DNA from: Patiriisocius marinistellae | GTDB taxonomy: Bacteria; Bacteroidota; Bacteroidia; Flavobacteriales; Flavobacteriaceae | DNA: 64,000 nt | Reading direction: 5' to 3' | Assembly: GCF_009014635.1 (NCBI RefSeq) | Contig: NZ_BKCF01000001.1 | Location: forward strand, 496,001-560,000 | Part shown: in pieces, positions 36,362 through 45,637 of the stretch | Layout of the letters: each line of letters starts with the position of its first letter | Numbering within the stretch: position 1 is the first letter of the stretch | Made by a program: the position numbers and the translations under genes | The notes under the pieces: generated by a model | The model's database searches: none | What the model was told of the DNA's origin: nothing | The model's input: only the letters and a program-made list of their open reading frames with translations

Positions 36362-37792
36362 ATGCCAAATCAAAAAAAGACCAAGATTGTTGCAACCTTA
36401 GGGCCTGCAACAGCAGATAGAGAGATTTTAAAGAAGATGATTCTTGCAGGAGTAAATGTATTCCGTGTCAATTTTTCACATGCCAATTATGAAAATGTTA
36501 AGGAAGTAATTGCAACCATTAGAGATTTAGGAAAAGAGCTTGAAACAAGTACTGCAATTTTAGGCGATTTACAAGGTCCTAAATTACGTGTAGGAATGAT
36601 GAAAGAAGAAGTAATCGTTAATCCAGGAGATAAAATTTCCTTTTGCACTGGAGAAGAATTTGAAGGAGATTCAAAAAAAGTCTACATGAATTATGACAAC
36701 TTTCCTCGTGATGTAAAAAAGGGGGAGCGTGTATTACTTGACGATGGAAAATTGATGTTTGAAGTCATTTCCACAGATGGAAAAGCTGAGGTTAAAACTA
36801 AAGTAATTCAAGGAGGACCATTGCGTTCACGCAAAGGGGTCAATCTTCCTAATACAAATATTTCATTACCAGCATTAACTACAAAGGATAAAGAGGATGC
36901 CATCTTTGCAATCTCTCAAGAAGTTGACTGGATAGCACTTTCTTTTGTTCGTCACGCGGAGGATTTAAAAGAATTACAAGCATTAATTGAAGCACATAGT
37001 GAACACAAAATACCTATCATTGCTAAAATAGAGAAGCCTGAAGCTGTTGAAAACATCGATAAAATTGTTGCTTATTGTGATGGATTAATGGTTGCACGTG
37101 GTGATTTAGGCGTTGAAGTTCCTGCAGAAGAAGTTCCATTAATTCAAAAAGAATTAGTACTTACTGCAAAGCGCGCTAGAATCCCAGTAATTATTGCAAC
37201 ACAAATGATGGAAACAATGATTACATCATTAACACCTACAAGGGCTGAGGTAAATGATGTTGCTAATTCAATAATGGATGGAGCAGACGCTGTTATGTTA
37301 AGTGGTGAAACTTCAGTAGGCCAGTATCCAGTACAGGTTATTGAAAAGATGGCTAGTATTTGTAAACAAGTAGAAAACAGTCATTTAATTCATGTGCCAC
37401 AAGAGCCACCACACGTGCGAACAAATAGGTATATTACAAAATCTATATGTTATCATGCCGCTACAATGGCTAATGAAATTGAAGCAAAAGCAATTTGCAC
37501 ACTAACAAATAGTGGCTATACCGCGTTTCAAATTAGCGCCTGGAGACCAGATGCTCATATTTTAGTGTATACTTCAAATCATAGAATTTTATCTCGTCTC
37601 AATTTATTGTGGGGCGTAAAAGCTTTTTACTATGATAAATATGTAAGTACAGACGAAACAGTAGAAGATGTAAACCAAATTGCAAAACAGAAAAAATTTG
37701 TAAAAAAAGGAGACTATTTAATCAACCTTGCTGCAATGCCAATTGTAGATAAAGGGATGGTGAATACCTTACGAGTTTCTCAAGTAAAGTGA
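36362..37792 (+). CDS. pyk: Pyruvate kinase
   Basis: A 476-residue glycolytic enzyme making pyruvate and ATP from PEP and ADP. N-terminal TKIVATLGPAT, FRVNFSHANYENV, the active-site IAKIEKPEAVENIDKI and ARGDLGVEV segments, then RAEVNDVANSIMDGADAVMLSGET. A standard length for the bacterial enzyme with the A, B and C domains. It directly follows the IPExxxVDY gene with no gap. Confidence 0.96.
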   Translation: MPNQKKTKIVATLGPATADREILKKMILAGVNVFRVNFSHANYENVKEVIATIRDLGKELETSTAILGDLQGPKLRVGMMKEEVIVNPGDKISFCTGEEFEGDSKKVYMNYDNFPRDVKKGERVLLDDGKLMFEVISTDGKAEVKTKVIQGGPLRSRKGVNLPNTNISLPALTTKDKEDAIFAISQEVDWIALSFVRHAEDLKELQALIEAHSEHKIPIIAKIEKPEAVENIDKIVAYCDGLMVARGDLGVEVPAEEVPLIQKELVLTAKRARIPVIIATQMMETMITSLTPTRAEVNDVANSIMDGADAVMLSGETSVGQYPVQVIEKMASICKQVENSHLIHVPQEPPHVRTNRYITKSICYHAATMANEIEAKAICTLTNSGYTAFQISAWRPDAHILVYTSNHRILSRLNLLWGVKAFYYDKYVSTDETVEDVNQIAKQKKFVKKGDYLINLAAMPIVDKGMVNTLRVSQVK

Positions 37793-37830
37793 TTATTACT
37801 TCTGAAATTTTAATCTCATTGATAAATTAG

Positions 37831-38799
37831 TTGTTTAATAAAAAGAGTTGTATCAAACATGTAATATTTTTTGCATTACTAGTTGTTGCTAGTTTGCAAA
37901 CAAATGCGCAAGACCTAAAGTTTAATGGAGGGTTACAACTCAAAGCAACTTTGCAACTAGGAAATCAAAATCAAGCACTTAAACTAGGTGTTTTTGGTTT
38001 TGGAACAGCTAATTATAATGATATTGCTATTGAAACAGGGGCTACTATTTTTATAAACCAACTTTTTAAAAGACACACTGTTAAAAACAAAGGAATAGGA
38101 TACGGGTACGATTTATTTTCTTTAATAGGCATTGGGCAAAATAGTAACTTACTAGGCTCTTCAATTTCAAACTTAAACACTACTTTAATAATTAACAATA
38201 AAGGTGATGGAGGTTTTAATGGATTTGGGTTTGGTCTTGAAAAAGAATATTTACCAAATGGGCTAAAAACATTTAGTCCAAAAAGAGGAAGTATTTTAAT
38301 GCGTTTTAGTAACGCAAACCACTCTATTAACATAGCCTTTTTAAATGATTTTAGGTTTGGGCAACTAGCGCGTGGCGAAGGTACAGACTACGCAGCAACA
38401 GGAACGCTAAAAGTTAGCTATTCAGAAATAGGTGGAGATGGTTTGGTGTATCAAATAGGATTAGGTATAGCATTGTTTACTCCCAAAGCAGATTTTTCAA
38501 AATCCCCAGATAATTCTGTAAATTCTGATGATGGAAGAAAAAATGTGTGGTATACGCTTACCCCATTTGAAGATTTATTTTATAGCAATGCGTATTTTTT
38601 TGGCACTGTTCAACAAAATCATTTTAGCGGCAATTTAAAACTGGGGTATAATAGTCAACGATTGGGGGCTTATATACAAAACACATTGCATGACGGTCCG
38701 GGCCTTAACCCCAGATTTCCATGGAATGTTAGAGCAAAAGATAAACTGTTTATAGAGATTGAAGGGAGTTTAATTCAAAATCTTGGCGATGTTGAATAG
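37831..38799 (+). CDS. Secreted hypothetical protein, possibly polymorphic toxin type 23-like
   Basis: A 322-residue protein with a signal peptide (HVIFFALLVVASLQTNAQ). The start is a TTG at 37831 directly after an in-frame stop. The mature part is rich in Gly and alternating hydrophobic residues (GDGGFNGFGFGLEKEYLP, GIGYGYDLFSLIGIG, RFSNANHSINIAFLNDF), which could be an outer membrane beta-barrel or the fold annotated as polymorphic toxin type 23 in Bacteroidota. I lean to the latter from recall only. It overlaps the next gene by about 11 bases. Confidence 0.6.
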   Translation: MFNKKSCIKHVIFFALLVVASLQTNAQDLKFNGGLQLKATLQLGNQNQALKLGVFGFGTANYNDIAIETGATIFINQLFKRHTVKNKGIGYGYDLFSLIGIGQNSNLLGSSISNLNTTLIINNKGDGGFNGFGFGLEKEYLPNGLKTFSPKRGSILMRFSNANHSINIAFLNDFRFGQLARGEGTDYAATGTLKVSYSEIGGDGLVYQIGLGIALFTPKADFSKSPDNSVNSDDGRKNVWYTLTPFEDLFYSNAYFFGTVQQNHFSGNLKLGYNSQRLGAYIQNTLHDGPGLNPRFPWNVRAKDKLFIEIEGSLIQNLGDVE

Positions 38800-39721
38800 T
38801 TTAAAATATAGCACATTTGTACTTGTAATTTTAATGCAAAGTTGCAATACGTATAATACTTTTTATAGTAAAACAGAAACTAGTTTTCAAAATTCTTATC
38901 CAGAGAAAGTACTTAGACTAAATGTAAGCAATCAAAACCTTAAAAAGGTTCCAGAGGAAATATCAAAATTTACCCATTTAAAAATGCTAGATTTAAGTGG
39001 AAATACATCGGTTGACTTATTGGAAACTTTTAATGCTATCCCCAATCCTAAAGAACTCGAGGTTTTAATACTAGACAATTTAAACCTTCAACAACTTCCA
39101 GAAAACATTAAAGAATTTAGTAATCTTAAACAACTTTCAATTAATGGCAACCCATTATTAAATTGGTCTTTAACCTATAGTCAGCTAGCAGTACTCCCAC
39201 TTCGTTTTTTAAATCTTCAATACAATAACCTAAGTGGTCTTCCGCAAGAAATTTCAGAAATAAAAACCCTTAAAGATCTTAATTTGAGTAATAATAAAAT
39301 TACTAAAGGAAGTACATTTGAGCATCTTTCATATTTGCCTAAATTATACTCTTTATGGTTGAGTTATAACAGTATGAAACAACTGCCGCCAGAAATTGGG
39401 CTGCTTAGTAAGGTGAATAATTTGTATATAGGGAACAATCAATTACAATCACTTCCTATTGAAATGAAAAACATGAAACAAGTATGGGTGATTCAAGCAG
39501 AACACAATGCATTTACAACTGTTCCAGAAATTTTTATTGAGATGCCAAGTCTATTCTCAGTGCATTTAAACAATTGTAATATTGATACAATTCCAGAAGC
39601 TTTTATTACTGAAAACTACACAATGAAGGGACTTTTGCTGGACAATAATAATTTAAGTGAAGACAAAAAGAAACGGTGGAAAAAAGCACTTAATAATTTT
39701 TTTCTCTTATCTATTGAGTAA
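38789..39721 (+). CDS. Leucine-rich-repeat lipoprotein
   Basis: About 310 residues with a lipobox (LVILMQSC; the preceding ATG at 38789 is preferred to a TTG at 38783). The mature protein has about eight LRR units of the LxxLxLxxNxLxxLPxEI type (for example LRFLNLQYNNLSGLPQEISEI), forming a likely solenoid. It is coupled to the preceding secreted protein by overlap, so the two probably act together at the envelope. Ends at a bidirectional hairpin. Confidence 0.85.
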   Translation: MLNSLKYSTFVLVILMQSCNTYNTFYSKTETSFQNSYPEKVLRLNVSNQNLKKVPEEISKFTHLKMLDLSGNTSVDLLETFNAIPNPKELEVLILDNLNLQQLPENIKEFSNLKQLSINGNPLLNWSLTYSQLAVLPLRFLNLQYNNLSGLPQEISEIKTLKDLNLSNNKITKGSTFEHLSYLPKLYSLWLSYNSMKQLPPEIGLLSKVNNLYIGNNQLQSLPIEMKNMKQVWVIQAEHNAFTTVPEIFIEMPSLFSVHLNNCNIDTIPEAFITENYTMKGLLLDNNNLSEDKKKRWKKALNNFFLLSIE

Positions 39722-39761
39722 AATTAAAAAACTCGCAATCTTAATTACGAGTTTTTAATTT
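39721..39761. terminator. Bidirectional terminator between LRR and SH3 genes
   Basis: AAATTAAAAAACTCG and CGAGTTTTTAATTT pair with one bulged base around a 12-base loop, with A and T tracts on both sides of the GC core. It serves the convergent genes. Confidence 0.75.
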
Positions 39762-39779
39762 TTAATATTTTCGAAGGTA

Positions 39780-40550
39780 CTAGTCTGCTACTGCGGTCCA
39801 TTCTATTTTCATCATATCACCTTCTGCTGTGATGGTGACGCTGCTACCATATCCTTCCCCGGCTTGAGTGTACTTAATAGTTTTTAAGAGGTTTGCTTCA
39901 CGCTCAACGTTTAATTCACTACTAAACATATAGTCTGGTTTTTTAGGGTTTTTAACAGTTTGAGCGTCTCTTCCTTTAGGGTTTGGAAAAGAAAATGCTA
40001 AAGGAATATCATATAGTTTTTGTGCAATATAAAATGCCTCATGCCATTTTTTTGTAGGTAGTAAAACCGTTTCGGTATTAGTAGGATTACTTGCTGTACC
40101 GCCTACAGTTTCTGTAAAAGTTGCTTGTGGATGCGTTGCTTTCAAGTCATCAATATAAAACTCAGCTTTGGCATTTTTCTCTGGCGGAAAGAACTCAGAT
40201 AAATACCCGTTAAATGCATACCCCGTTTTATTATTGTATTCCACTTGATGCATACCGCCTTTAATTCCTCCCACGTTCATTGTTTCATTTTCTTCAATGA
40301 GCTTTAATTTTAATTTTGTGCCGTAGGGCATGACAGCAAGTTTTTCGCTGTTAAGATTGTCAAATTCTCGAAGCGATAAACCACTCGTTGCAGTAACATA
40401 TAAATAATCTGAATTTTGTTTTTTGTTAGCTTCTTCAACAATATCCTCCATATTTTCTTCGGAAATTTGTGCTGTTTGTTCTTTGTTATTTTTGCAAGCT
40501 GAAAGTATTATTAAAGCAAGCAATGCAAATGTGAATGTTGTATTTTTCAT
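39780..40550 (-). CDS. SH3-domain lipoprotein
   Basis: A 256-residue lipoprotein from the ATG at 40550 (MKNTTFTFALLALIILSAC; Cys19). A bacterial SH3-like domain follows (about 48-120; YLYVTATSGLSLRE...KTGYAFNGYLSEFF). The C-terminal half, with YIAQKLYDIPLAF and a final VTITAEGDMMKIEW, is not recognised. It is probably periplasmic-facing and might bind cell wall. A longer frame to 40688 lacks any signal and runs into dinB, so I exclude it. It carries one decamer (40457). Confidence 0.75.
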   Translation of the reverse strand: MKNTTFTFALLALIILSACKNNKEQTAQISEENMEDIVEEANKKQNSDYLYVTATSGLSLREFDNLNSEKLAVMPYGTKLKLKLIEENETMNVGGIKGGMHQVEYNNKTGYAFNGYLSEFFPPEKNAKAEFYIDDLKATHPQATFTETVGGTASNPTNTETVLLPTKKWHEAFYIAQKLYDIPLAFSFPNPKGRDAQTVKNPKKPDYMFSSELNVEREANLLKTIKYTQAGEGYGSSVTITAEGDMMKIEWTAVAD

Positions 40551-40675
40551 AATTTTAATTTTAAAGTGTGATAGATATATCTCAAAGATACCACCACAAT
40601 AGGGTGTAAAGTAGAGTGTTCTCTTAATCGCAAACAATGGATTAGTAATCGTAAATACTATAGTAGAATTCGTTT

Positions 40676-41782
40676 TCAAAAATCCCATTTTAACTGTACG
40701 TCAATTTCTTTTTGAGCTACTTTTCTTGTTTCGGTTTTATCTTCATTGTTGAGGTTAGACATTGAAATGCCTAATAATCGAACAGAGTTTTTCATTCCTT
40801 CTTGAAACAATAACTCTTTAACCGTCTCCATTATAAGTTCTTTTGAAGCTATATATAATGACAACGTTTTACTTCGGGTTTGAAGTGTGAAGTCGCTGTA
40901 TTTAATTTTTAGTGTAACTGTTTTTCCTGCAACTTTGCTTTTTTTGAGTCGGCGTTCTACTTCGGCTGCAATATTTTCTAAGCGTTCAATCATAAAAATT
41001 TCAGAAGCAATATTCTCACTAAAAGTGCGCTCTGCAGCTAGGGATTTTCGAGTACGCTCAGCCTTGACCTGGCTATTGTGAATTCCTCTCACAATATTGT
41101 AGTAATACCCGCCACTTTTGCCAAAATGCTCTTCTAAAAACTCTATTGACTTAGTTTTTAAATCTGCCCCAGTATAAATACCGTGACGGTACATTTTCTC
41201 TTTCATCACCTTTCCTACACCATAAAATTTTTTAATATCTAGCGCTTCAAGAAATTCTAAAACCTCCTCTGGCGGAACCGTTTTTTGACCATTAGGCTTA
41301 TTAAAGTCACTGGCTATTTTAGCAATAAATTTATTGATAGATATTCCAGCCGATGCATTTAGACCTGTTCTTTCATAAATTTTTGTGCGTATTTCTTGGG
41401 CGATTAATGTGGCGCTTGGGTTTCCCTTTTTATTTTGAGTTACATCGATATAGGCTTCGTCAAGAGACAAAGGTTCTACTAAATCTGAATATTCATAAAA
41501 TACTTTACGCACCTTGTCCGAAATTTCACGATAACGATCAAAGCGAGTTTTTACAAAAATGAGTTGAGGGCACAATTTTGCGGCAAGTGATCCAGCCATT
41601 GCAGAGCGAACACCGTATTTTCGAGCCTCATAACTTGCGGCACTAACTACGCCACGAGAACTCCCTCCACCAACAGCAATAGGTTTGCCACGCAAGCTAG
41701 GGTCATCAAGTTGCTCCACAGATGCATAAAATGCATCCATATCAACATGAATTATCTTTCTAAGTGGGAGTTCAATTTCCAT
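40676..41782 (-). CDS. dinB: DNA polymerase IV
   Basis: A 368-residue Y-family translesion polymerase. N-terminal IHVDMDAFYASVEQ supplies the first Asp, and SLDEAYIDV the catalytic Asp-Glu pair; later residues hold the thumb and little-finger domains, the latter from about 235. It lacks a clear C-terminal beta-clamp motif at the very end (ending KEIDVQLKWDF), though internal QLKWDF-like sequence could serve. Its start is 71 bases from a divergent gene. Confidence 0.92.
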   Translation of the reverse strand: MEIELPLRKIIHVDMDAFYASVEQLDDPSLRGKPIAVGGGSSRGVVSAASYEARKYGVRSAMAGSLAAKLCPQLIFVKTRFDRYREISDKVRKVFYEYSDLVEPLSLDEAYIDVTQNKKGNPSATLIAQEIRTKIYERTGLNASAGISINKFIAKIASDFNKPNGQKTVPPEEVLEFLEALDIKKFYGVGKVMKEKMYRHGIYTGADLKTKSIEFLEEHFGKSGGYYYNIVRGIHNSQVKAERTRKSLAAERTFSENIASEIFMIERLENIAAEVERRLKKSKVAGKTVTLKIKYSDFTLQTRSKTLSLYIASKELIMETVKELLFQEGMKNSVRLLGISMSNLNNEDKTETRKVAQKEIDVQLKWDF

Positions 41783-41853
41783 AGTGTAAATTTAATATCT
41801 TTATCTTTTGAAAACTTCGCAGACTAGTTAAACCTTTTCAATCAATAAAAAAC

Positions 41854-42501
41854 ATGAATAAAACAGCTATCATTTTAGGAGCTACAGGACTTACAGGTGG
41901 GATATTACTAGATATGTTATTGAACGATAAACGCTTTTCAAAAATTAAAACCTTTGGAAGAAGTGCTACTGGAAAAAAACATCCTAAACTGGAGGAGCAC
42001 CTTGGTGATATGTTTAAAATGGAAGACTTTAAAGATGCTTTTAAAGGTGATGTTGTGTTTTGCTGTATAGGAACTACAAAAGCAAAAACGCCCGATAAAG
42101 ACACGTATAAAAAAATTGACTATGGTATTCCTGTAACAGCTTCAAAATTGGCAAATAAAAACGGAATTGACACTTTTTTAGTGATTTCGGCATTAGGAGC
42201 AAACCCAAAAAGTAGTACTTTTTACAATAAAGTAAAAGGAGAAATGGAACGCGATGTATTGCAAGAAGGTATTAAGAACACTCACTTTTTTCAACCATCT
42301 TTAATAGGCGGAGAAAGAGAAGAACAACGATGGGGTGAGCAAATGGCCCAAATTGCATTTAAGACTTTTAGTTTTTTAATTCCCAAAAAATATAAAATGA
42401 TTGAACCAAAAACTATTGCGAAAGCCATGCAAATTGTGTCAATTGAAGGTTATAATGAGGTTAGGATTACATCAGATGAGATTTCGAACATAGTGAACTA
42501 A
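41854..42501 (+). CDS. NAD(P)-binding atypical SDR protein
   Basis: A 215-residue Rossmann protein. The N-terminal GATGLTGGILLDMLL is the atypical-SDR nucleotide motif, with FGRSATGKKHPK setting NADP preference. The PSLIGGEREEQRWGEQ and LVISALGANPKSSTFYNKVKGEME segments match the HTATIP2/YbjT-like group of reductases or chaperone-type proteins. The substrate is unknown. It is followed by the patatin gene 57 bases on. Confidence 0.82.
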   Translation: MNKTAIILGATGLTGGILLDMLLNDKRFSKIKTFGRSATGKKHPKLEEHLGDMFKMEDFKDAFKGDVVFCCIGTTKAKTPDKDTYKKIDYGIPVTASKLANKNGIDTFLVISALGANPKSSTFYNKVKGEMERDVLQEGIKNTHFFQPSLIGGEREEQRWGEQMAQIAFKTFSFLIPKKYKMIEPKTIAKAMQIVSIEGYNEVRITSDEISNIVN

Positions 42502-42558
42502 GTGCTTAAGCATTATTTTTATCTTTTGAGAGCGCAATATTAACTGCAAAATAAATTT

Positions 42559-43473
42559 ATGAGAGCTTTAGTGATTTCGGGTGGAGGAAGTAAAGGTGCT
42601 TTTGGTGGTGGTGTTGCACAATATCTTATCGAGGAGCTTAGGCATAATTATGATTTGTTTATTGGGACATCAACAGGTAGTTTATTAATTTCTCATCTAG
42701 CATTAAATAAAATTGATAAAATAAAAGAGGTTTACACGAGCGTAACCCAACAATCAATCTTTAATAATTGTCCTTTTGGGGTTAAGATGGACAAATGGGG
42801 AGAGGAGCAAATTTCTATTAATCATTCAAAAGTGTTGTTTAATTTTTTAAAAGGCTCAAAAACTTTTGGTGAGAGCAAAAATCTTCGAAAATTAATTGAA
42901 AGGACACTTACTAAAGATGAGTTTACTAAACTAAAGGAAAGTAGTAAAGATGTAGTAATAACTGTTTCTAACCTTTCATTAAACGCTGTAGAATACAAAT
43001 CAATAAAAGATGTGGAGTATCAAGATTTTTGTGATTGGATATGGATTTCTAGCAATTACATTCCATTTATGAGTCTTGTGAAAAAAAATGGTTGTGAATA
43101 CGCAGATGGAGGTTTTGGGAGTATTGTACCAATTAAAGAAGCAATTGATAGAGGAGCAAAGGTGGTTGATGTCATTATATTAGAAACGGAAGTCGCTTTT
43201 TATAATAGGTTGGCTTCAAAAAATGTTTTTGGGCTACTGTCAAATCTGCACAATTACATGATTGACCGTATTGAAAAACAAAATATTGCTATTGGTAAAT
43301 TTGCTGCCGGAAATAAAGATGCAATTTTAAACTTGTATTATACACCAACGGTGCTCACTACAAATTCACTAATTTTTAATAAAGAAAAAATGACAACTTG
43401 GTGGAAAAGTGGATTTGAATATGCAGCTCAAAAAAATCAAGAGGTTAATGAAATCAAAGAAGAAGACCACTAA
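42559..43473 (+). CDS. Patatin-like phospholipase
   Basis: A 304-residue lipid acyl hydrolase with a Ser-Asp dyad. The oxyanion motif is GGGSKGAF (residues 8-15), the nucleophile Ser in GTSTGS (about 39-44), and the dyad Asp in the DGG motif (EYADGGFGS, about 178). No signal peptide is seen, so it is cytoplasmic or peripheral. It may be co-transcribed with the CYTH gene, 30 bases downstream. Confidence 0.88.
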   Translation: MRALVISGGGSKGAFGGGVAQYLIEELRHNYDLFIGTSTGSLLISHLALNKIDKIKEVYTSVTQQSIFNNCPFGVKMDKWGEEQISINHSKVLFNFLKGSKTFGESKNLRKLIERTLTKDEFTKLKESSKDVVITVSNLSLNAVEYKSIKDVEYQDFCDWIWISSNYIPFMSLVKKNGCEYADGGFGSIVPIKEAIDRGAKVVDVIILETEVAFYNRLASKNVFGLLSNLHNYMIDRIEKQNIAIGKFAAGNKDAILNLYYTPTVLTTNSLIFNKEKMTTWWKSGFEYAAQKNQEVNEIKEEDH

Positions 43474-43503
43474 TTTAAACACCTTCTTTTAGCTTATTTA
43501 GAA

Positions 43504-43974
43504 ATGCAAGAAATAGAACGCAAATTTTTAGTCCAAGACGATAGTTATAAAAGAGAATCCTTTTCAAAAAAAAGAATCATTCAAGGTTTTTTAAATACTC
43601 ATAAAGAGCGTACGGTGCGTGTGAGAATTAAAGGTTTAAAAGGATTTTTAACAATTAAAGGAAAATCAAATAAAGCAGGAACCACTCGTTTTGAATGGGA
43701 AAAAGAAATACCCGTTGTGGAAGCTGAAGCGCTTTTAAAAATTTGTGAGGATGGAGTGATTGAAAAAACGCGTCACGAAATTAACGTAGGTAAACATATT
43801 TTTGAGGTAGATGAGTTCTTCGGAAATAATCATGGATTAACAATTGCAGAAATTGAACTTACAGCAGAAAATGAAATCTTTAAAAAGCCAAAATGGCTAG
43901 GTAAAGAGGTTACGGGATCTATTAAATATTATAATTCGCAATTGAGTATAAACCCTTTTAAAAACTGGAAATAG
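43504..43974 (+). CDS. CYTH-domain triphosphatase or class IV adenylate cyclase-like
   Basis: A 156-residue protein opening with the CYTH signature EIERKF. Alternating charged strands follow (RTVRVRIKG, FLTIKGKSN, EWEKEIPV) to form the triphosphate tunnel. Length and motifs fit short inorganic or thiamine triphosphatases, though a class IV cyclase role cannot be excluded. It is one base before the next gene start, so they are coupled. It carries one decamer at 43818. Confidence 0.85.
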   Translation: MQEIERKFLVQDDSYKRESFSKKRIIQGFLNTHKERTVRVRIKGLKGFLTIKGKSNKAGTTRFEWEKEIPVVEAEALLKICEDGVIEKTRHEINVGKHIFEVDEFFGNNHGLTIAEIELTAENEIFKKPKWLGKEVTGSIKYYNSQLSINPFKNWK

Positions 43975-43975
43975 A

Positions 43976-44470
43976 ATGAATTTTATTAAACTCACACTCG
44001 TTATTTCGGTAGTTGCTATTTCATGTAAACCAGAGATAAAGAATGTTTATGTTTCAGATTTAATTAATGAATCACAGCAAATTTCGGCAGCAAAACAAAT
44101 TGCAGAACTAAAGAAAGAAGGCTTTGAAATTTTTGATTATATAGACGAAACCTCTGGCGATACTATTATTATGCAACAATATTTCATGGCTTTTTTAAAG
44201 AGTGGACCTAACAGAAATCAAACAAAAGCCACAGCAGATAGTCTACAAACACTGCACATGGCACACTTGAGTAGTATGTATGAAAAAGGCTTTGCAGATA
44301 TTTCTGGCCCTTTTGGAGATGATGGCGACATGCGAGGAATTACAATTTATAATGTTCCCACAATGAAAATTGCAGATAGCTTAGCACATCTTGACCCAAT
44401 GGTAAAAGCAGGAAGGCTTATAATTGAGATTAAACCTTGGTGGGCGGGTAAGGGTTTTCCGCTACGGTAA
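43976..44470 (+). CDS. YCII-like lipoprotein
   Basis: A 164-residue protein with a short signal and lipobox (VVAISC, Cys17). From about residue 68 it has a YCII-type domain (QQYFMAFLKSGPNRNQ...HMAHLSSMYEKGFADISGPFGDDGDMRG...KAGRLIIEIKPWW), a fold of the ferredoxin-like type sometimes acting in peroxide or chlorinated-compound chemistry. A secreted version is unusual. The stop overlaps the convergent monooxygenase gene by nine bases. Confidence 0.72.
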   Translation: MNFIKLTLVISVVAISCKPEIKNVYVSDLINESQQISAAKQIAELKKEGFEIFDYIDETSGDTIIMQQYFMAFLKSGPNRNQTKATADSLQTLHMAHLSSMYEKGFADISGPFGDDGDMRGITIYNVPTMKIADSLAHLDPMVKAGRLIIEIKPWWAGKGFPLR

Positions 44471-44776
44471 GTTTTTGTTATTGAAATTATAACTCCTTTT
44501 AATTAGAGCAACTTCAACTTTATAACTAGAGTACCATTTTAATTTACCGAACTTTTGTGCTAATTGGTGGTCTAAATTTGCCTTCCAATTAATAATTGCT
44601 TGTTCATTCTCCCAATAACTAATAGTGATGCCTATATTTTCTCTTGCGCTAGAAATACCCAAAAACCCATTTTGTTGTTCTGCGAGTAATTCCATTTTAT
44701 GTGCCATCTCATTATAACCTTCAGTATGCTTAGAAAGTGTTGAGGTAAAAATGACTGCGTAATAGTTATTTGTCAT
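44462..44776 (-). CDS. Antibiotic biosynthesis monooxygenase family protein
   Basis: A 104-residue ABM-fold protein (dimeric alpha-beta barrel): YYAVIFTSTL, EMAHKMELLAEQQNGFLGIS and YWENEQAIINWKA are the typical strand and helix elements. It may degrade a small molecule or act on heme; not decidable. Its start overlaps the end of the membrane gene upstream by 11 bases, so the two are coupled. Confidence 0.82.
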   Translation of the reverse strand: MTNNYYAVIFTSTLSKHTEGYNEMAHKMELLAEQQNGFLGISSARENIGITISYWENEQAIINWKANLDHQLAQKFGKLKWYSSYKVEVALIKRSYNFNNKNLP

Positions 44777-45203
44777 AGCCTTGTGCTTGTTGAGGGAATA
44801 TAACTAGAAATAATTTTCCTACAACCCAATTTCCTAACGGAAAATAGACAGCGAAGAATAATGCCATTCCAAGTGCAAAATTTCTAATACCAAAAAAATT
44901 CTCTATTATATTATTAGGGTACGCATAAGAAGTTTTAAAATAGTACCCGCCAAACTCTAGCAAACCCATTGCAACAAAGCCGTATGCGTATTGTTCAAAA
45001 AAAGGACGTCCTTTTAATAAAACAGAAATAGGAATCATATATAAACCATAGCAAGTTATTACTTGCCACCAATTATTGAATCTAGCAATTTCTACCCAAG
45101 AGCCAAAGGCGTCCATCCCAAAACCCCAAGGAATGTAAATAAGTAGGTAAGTAACATATAATGTAAAAGGAGTCTTTTTTATTAGTAATAATAATTCTTT
45201 CAT
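44766..45203 (-). CDS. Four-span hypothetical membrane protein
   Basis: A 145-residue protein with about four hydrophobic segments (YVTYLLIYIPWGFGMD, VITCYGLYMIPISVLL, YGFVAMGLLEFGGYY, FALGMALFFAVYFPLG) and few charged residues. The start is the ATG at 45203 (MKELLLLIKK); a longer frame to 45272 has no membrane character. It is coupled to the ABM gene. No family is recognised. Confidence 0.65.
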   Translation of the reverse strand: MKELLLLIKKTPFTLYVTYLLIYIPWGFGMDAFGSWVEIARFNNWWQVITCYGLYMIPISVLLKGRPFFEQYAYGFVAMGLLEFGGYYFKTSYAYPNNIIENFFGIRNFALGMALFFAVYFPLGNWVVGKLFLVIFPQQAQGYDK

Positions 45204-45570
45204 TTTTAAATTATAAATATTAAAATTAACAAGTTCTCTTTTAACTTTTATAAAACATTGTTTAGAATACAATATATCATTTTTATAATGTTAAAATTTA
45301 ATAGTTAATAGATATGCATTTCGTCGATTTTTTAAGTAGATGATGTAGGAATTGTCTTAATTAACATTTAATTAACAACGATTTTTGCGTTTAAAAGTGC
45401 TATAAATCCGTTAAAAAACAAAATAATTGAAAATATTTTCATTTTTTTCTAAATCTTCTGTTTTCTTGTTAGACCGTATAATCATTAGCTTCATGGACTT
45501 TTCTGTAGGACTTTTTTGTAGGAATAATATCTATTTTATCGATTAAGTGCGCTTCAAATCAGTTTAAGTG
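45204..45570. other. AT-rich intergenic region, no gene seen
   Basis: About 370 bases without a supported gene. It is strongly AT-rich with several near-miss palindromes and no rho-independent terminator. The right end runs into the CAP promoter. A 17-codon frame near 45493 is too short to support. Confidence 0.6.
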
Positions 45571-45600
45571 TTGTCTGTGTAAGAAAATTCTCTATATTTG
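45571..45600 (+). promoter_or_regulatory. Bacteroidota promoter of the CAP gene: TTG-N19-TATATTTG
   Basis: TTG at 45571-45573, a 19-base spacer and TATATTTG at 45593-45600 are a full match to the consensus, 37 bases before the ATG. Confidence 0.8.
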
Positions 45601-45637
45601 AATCAACATCATGTCCCAAATTTGATGCCCCCTAATT

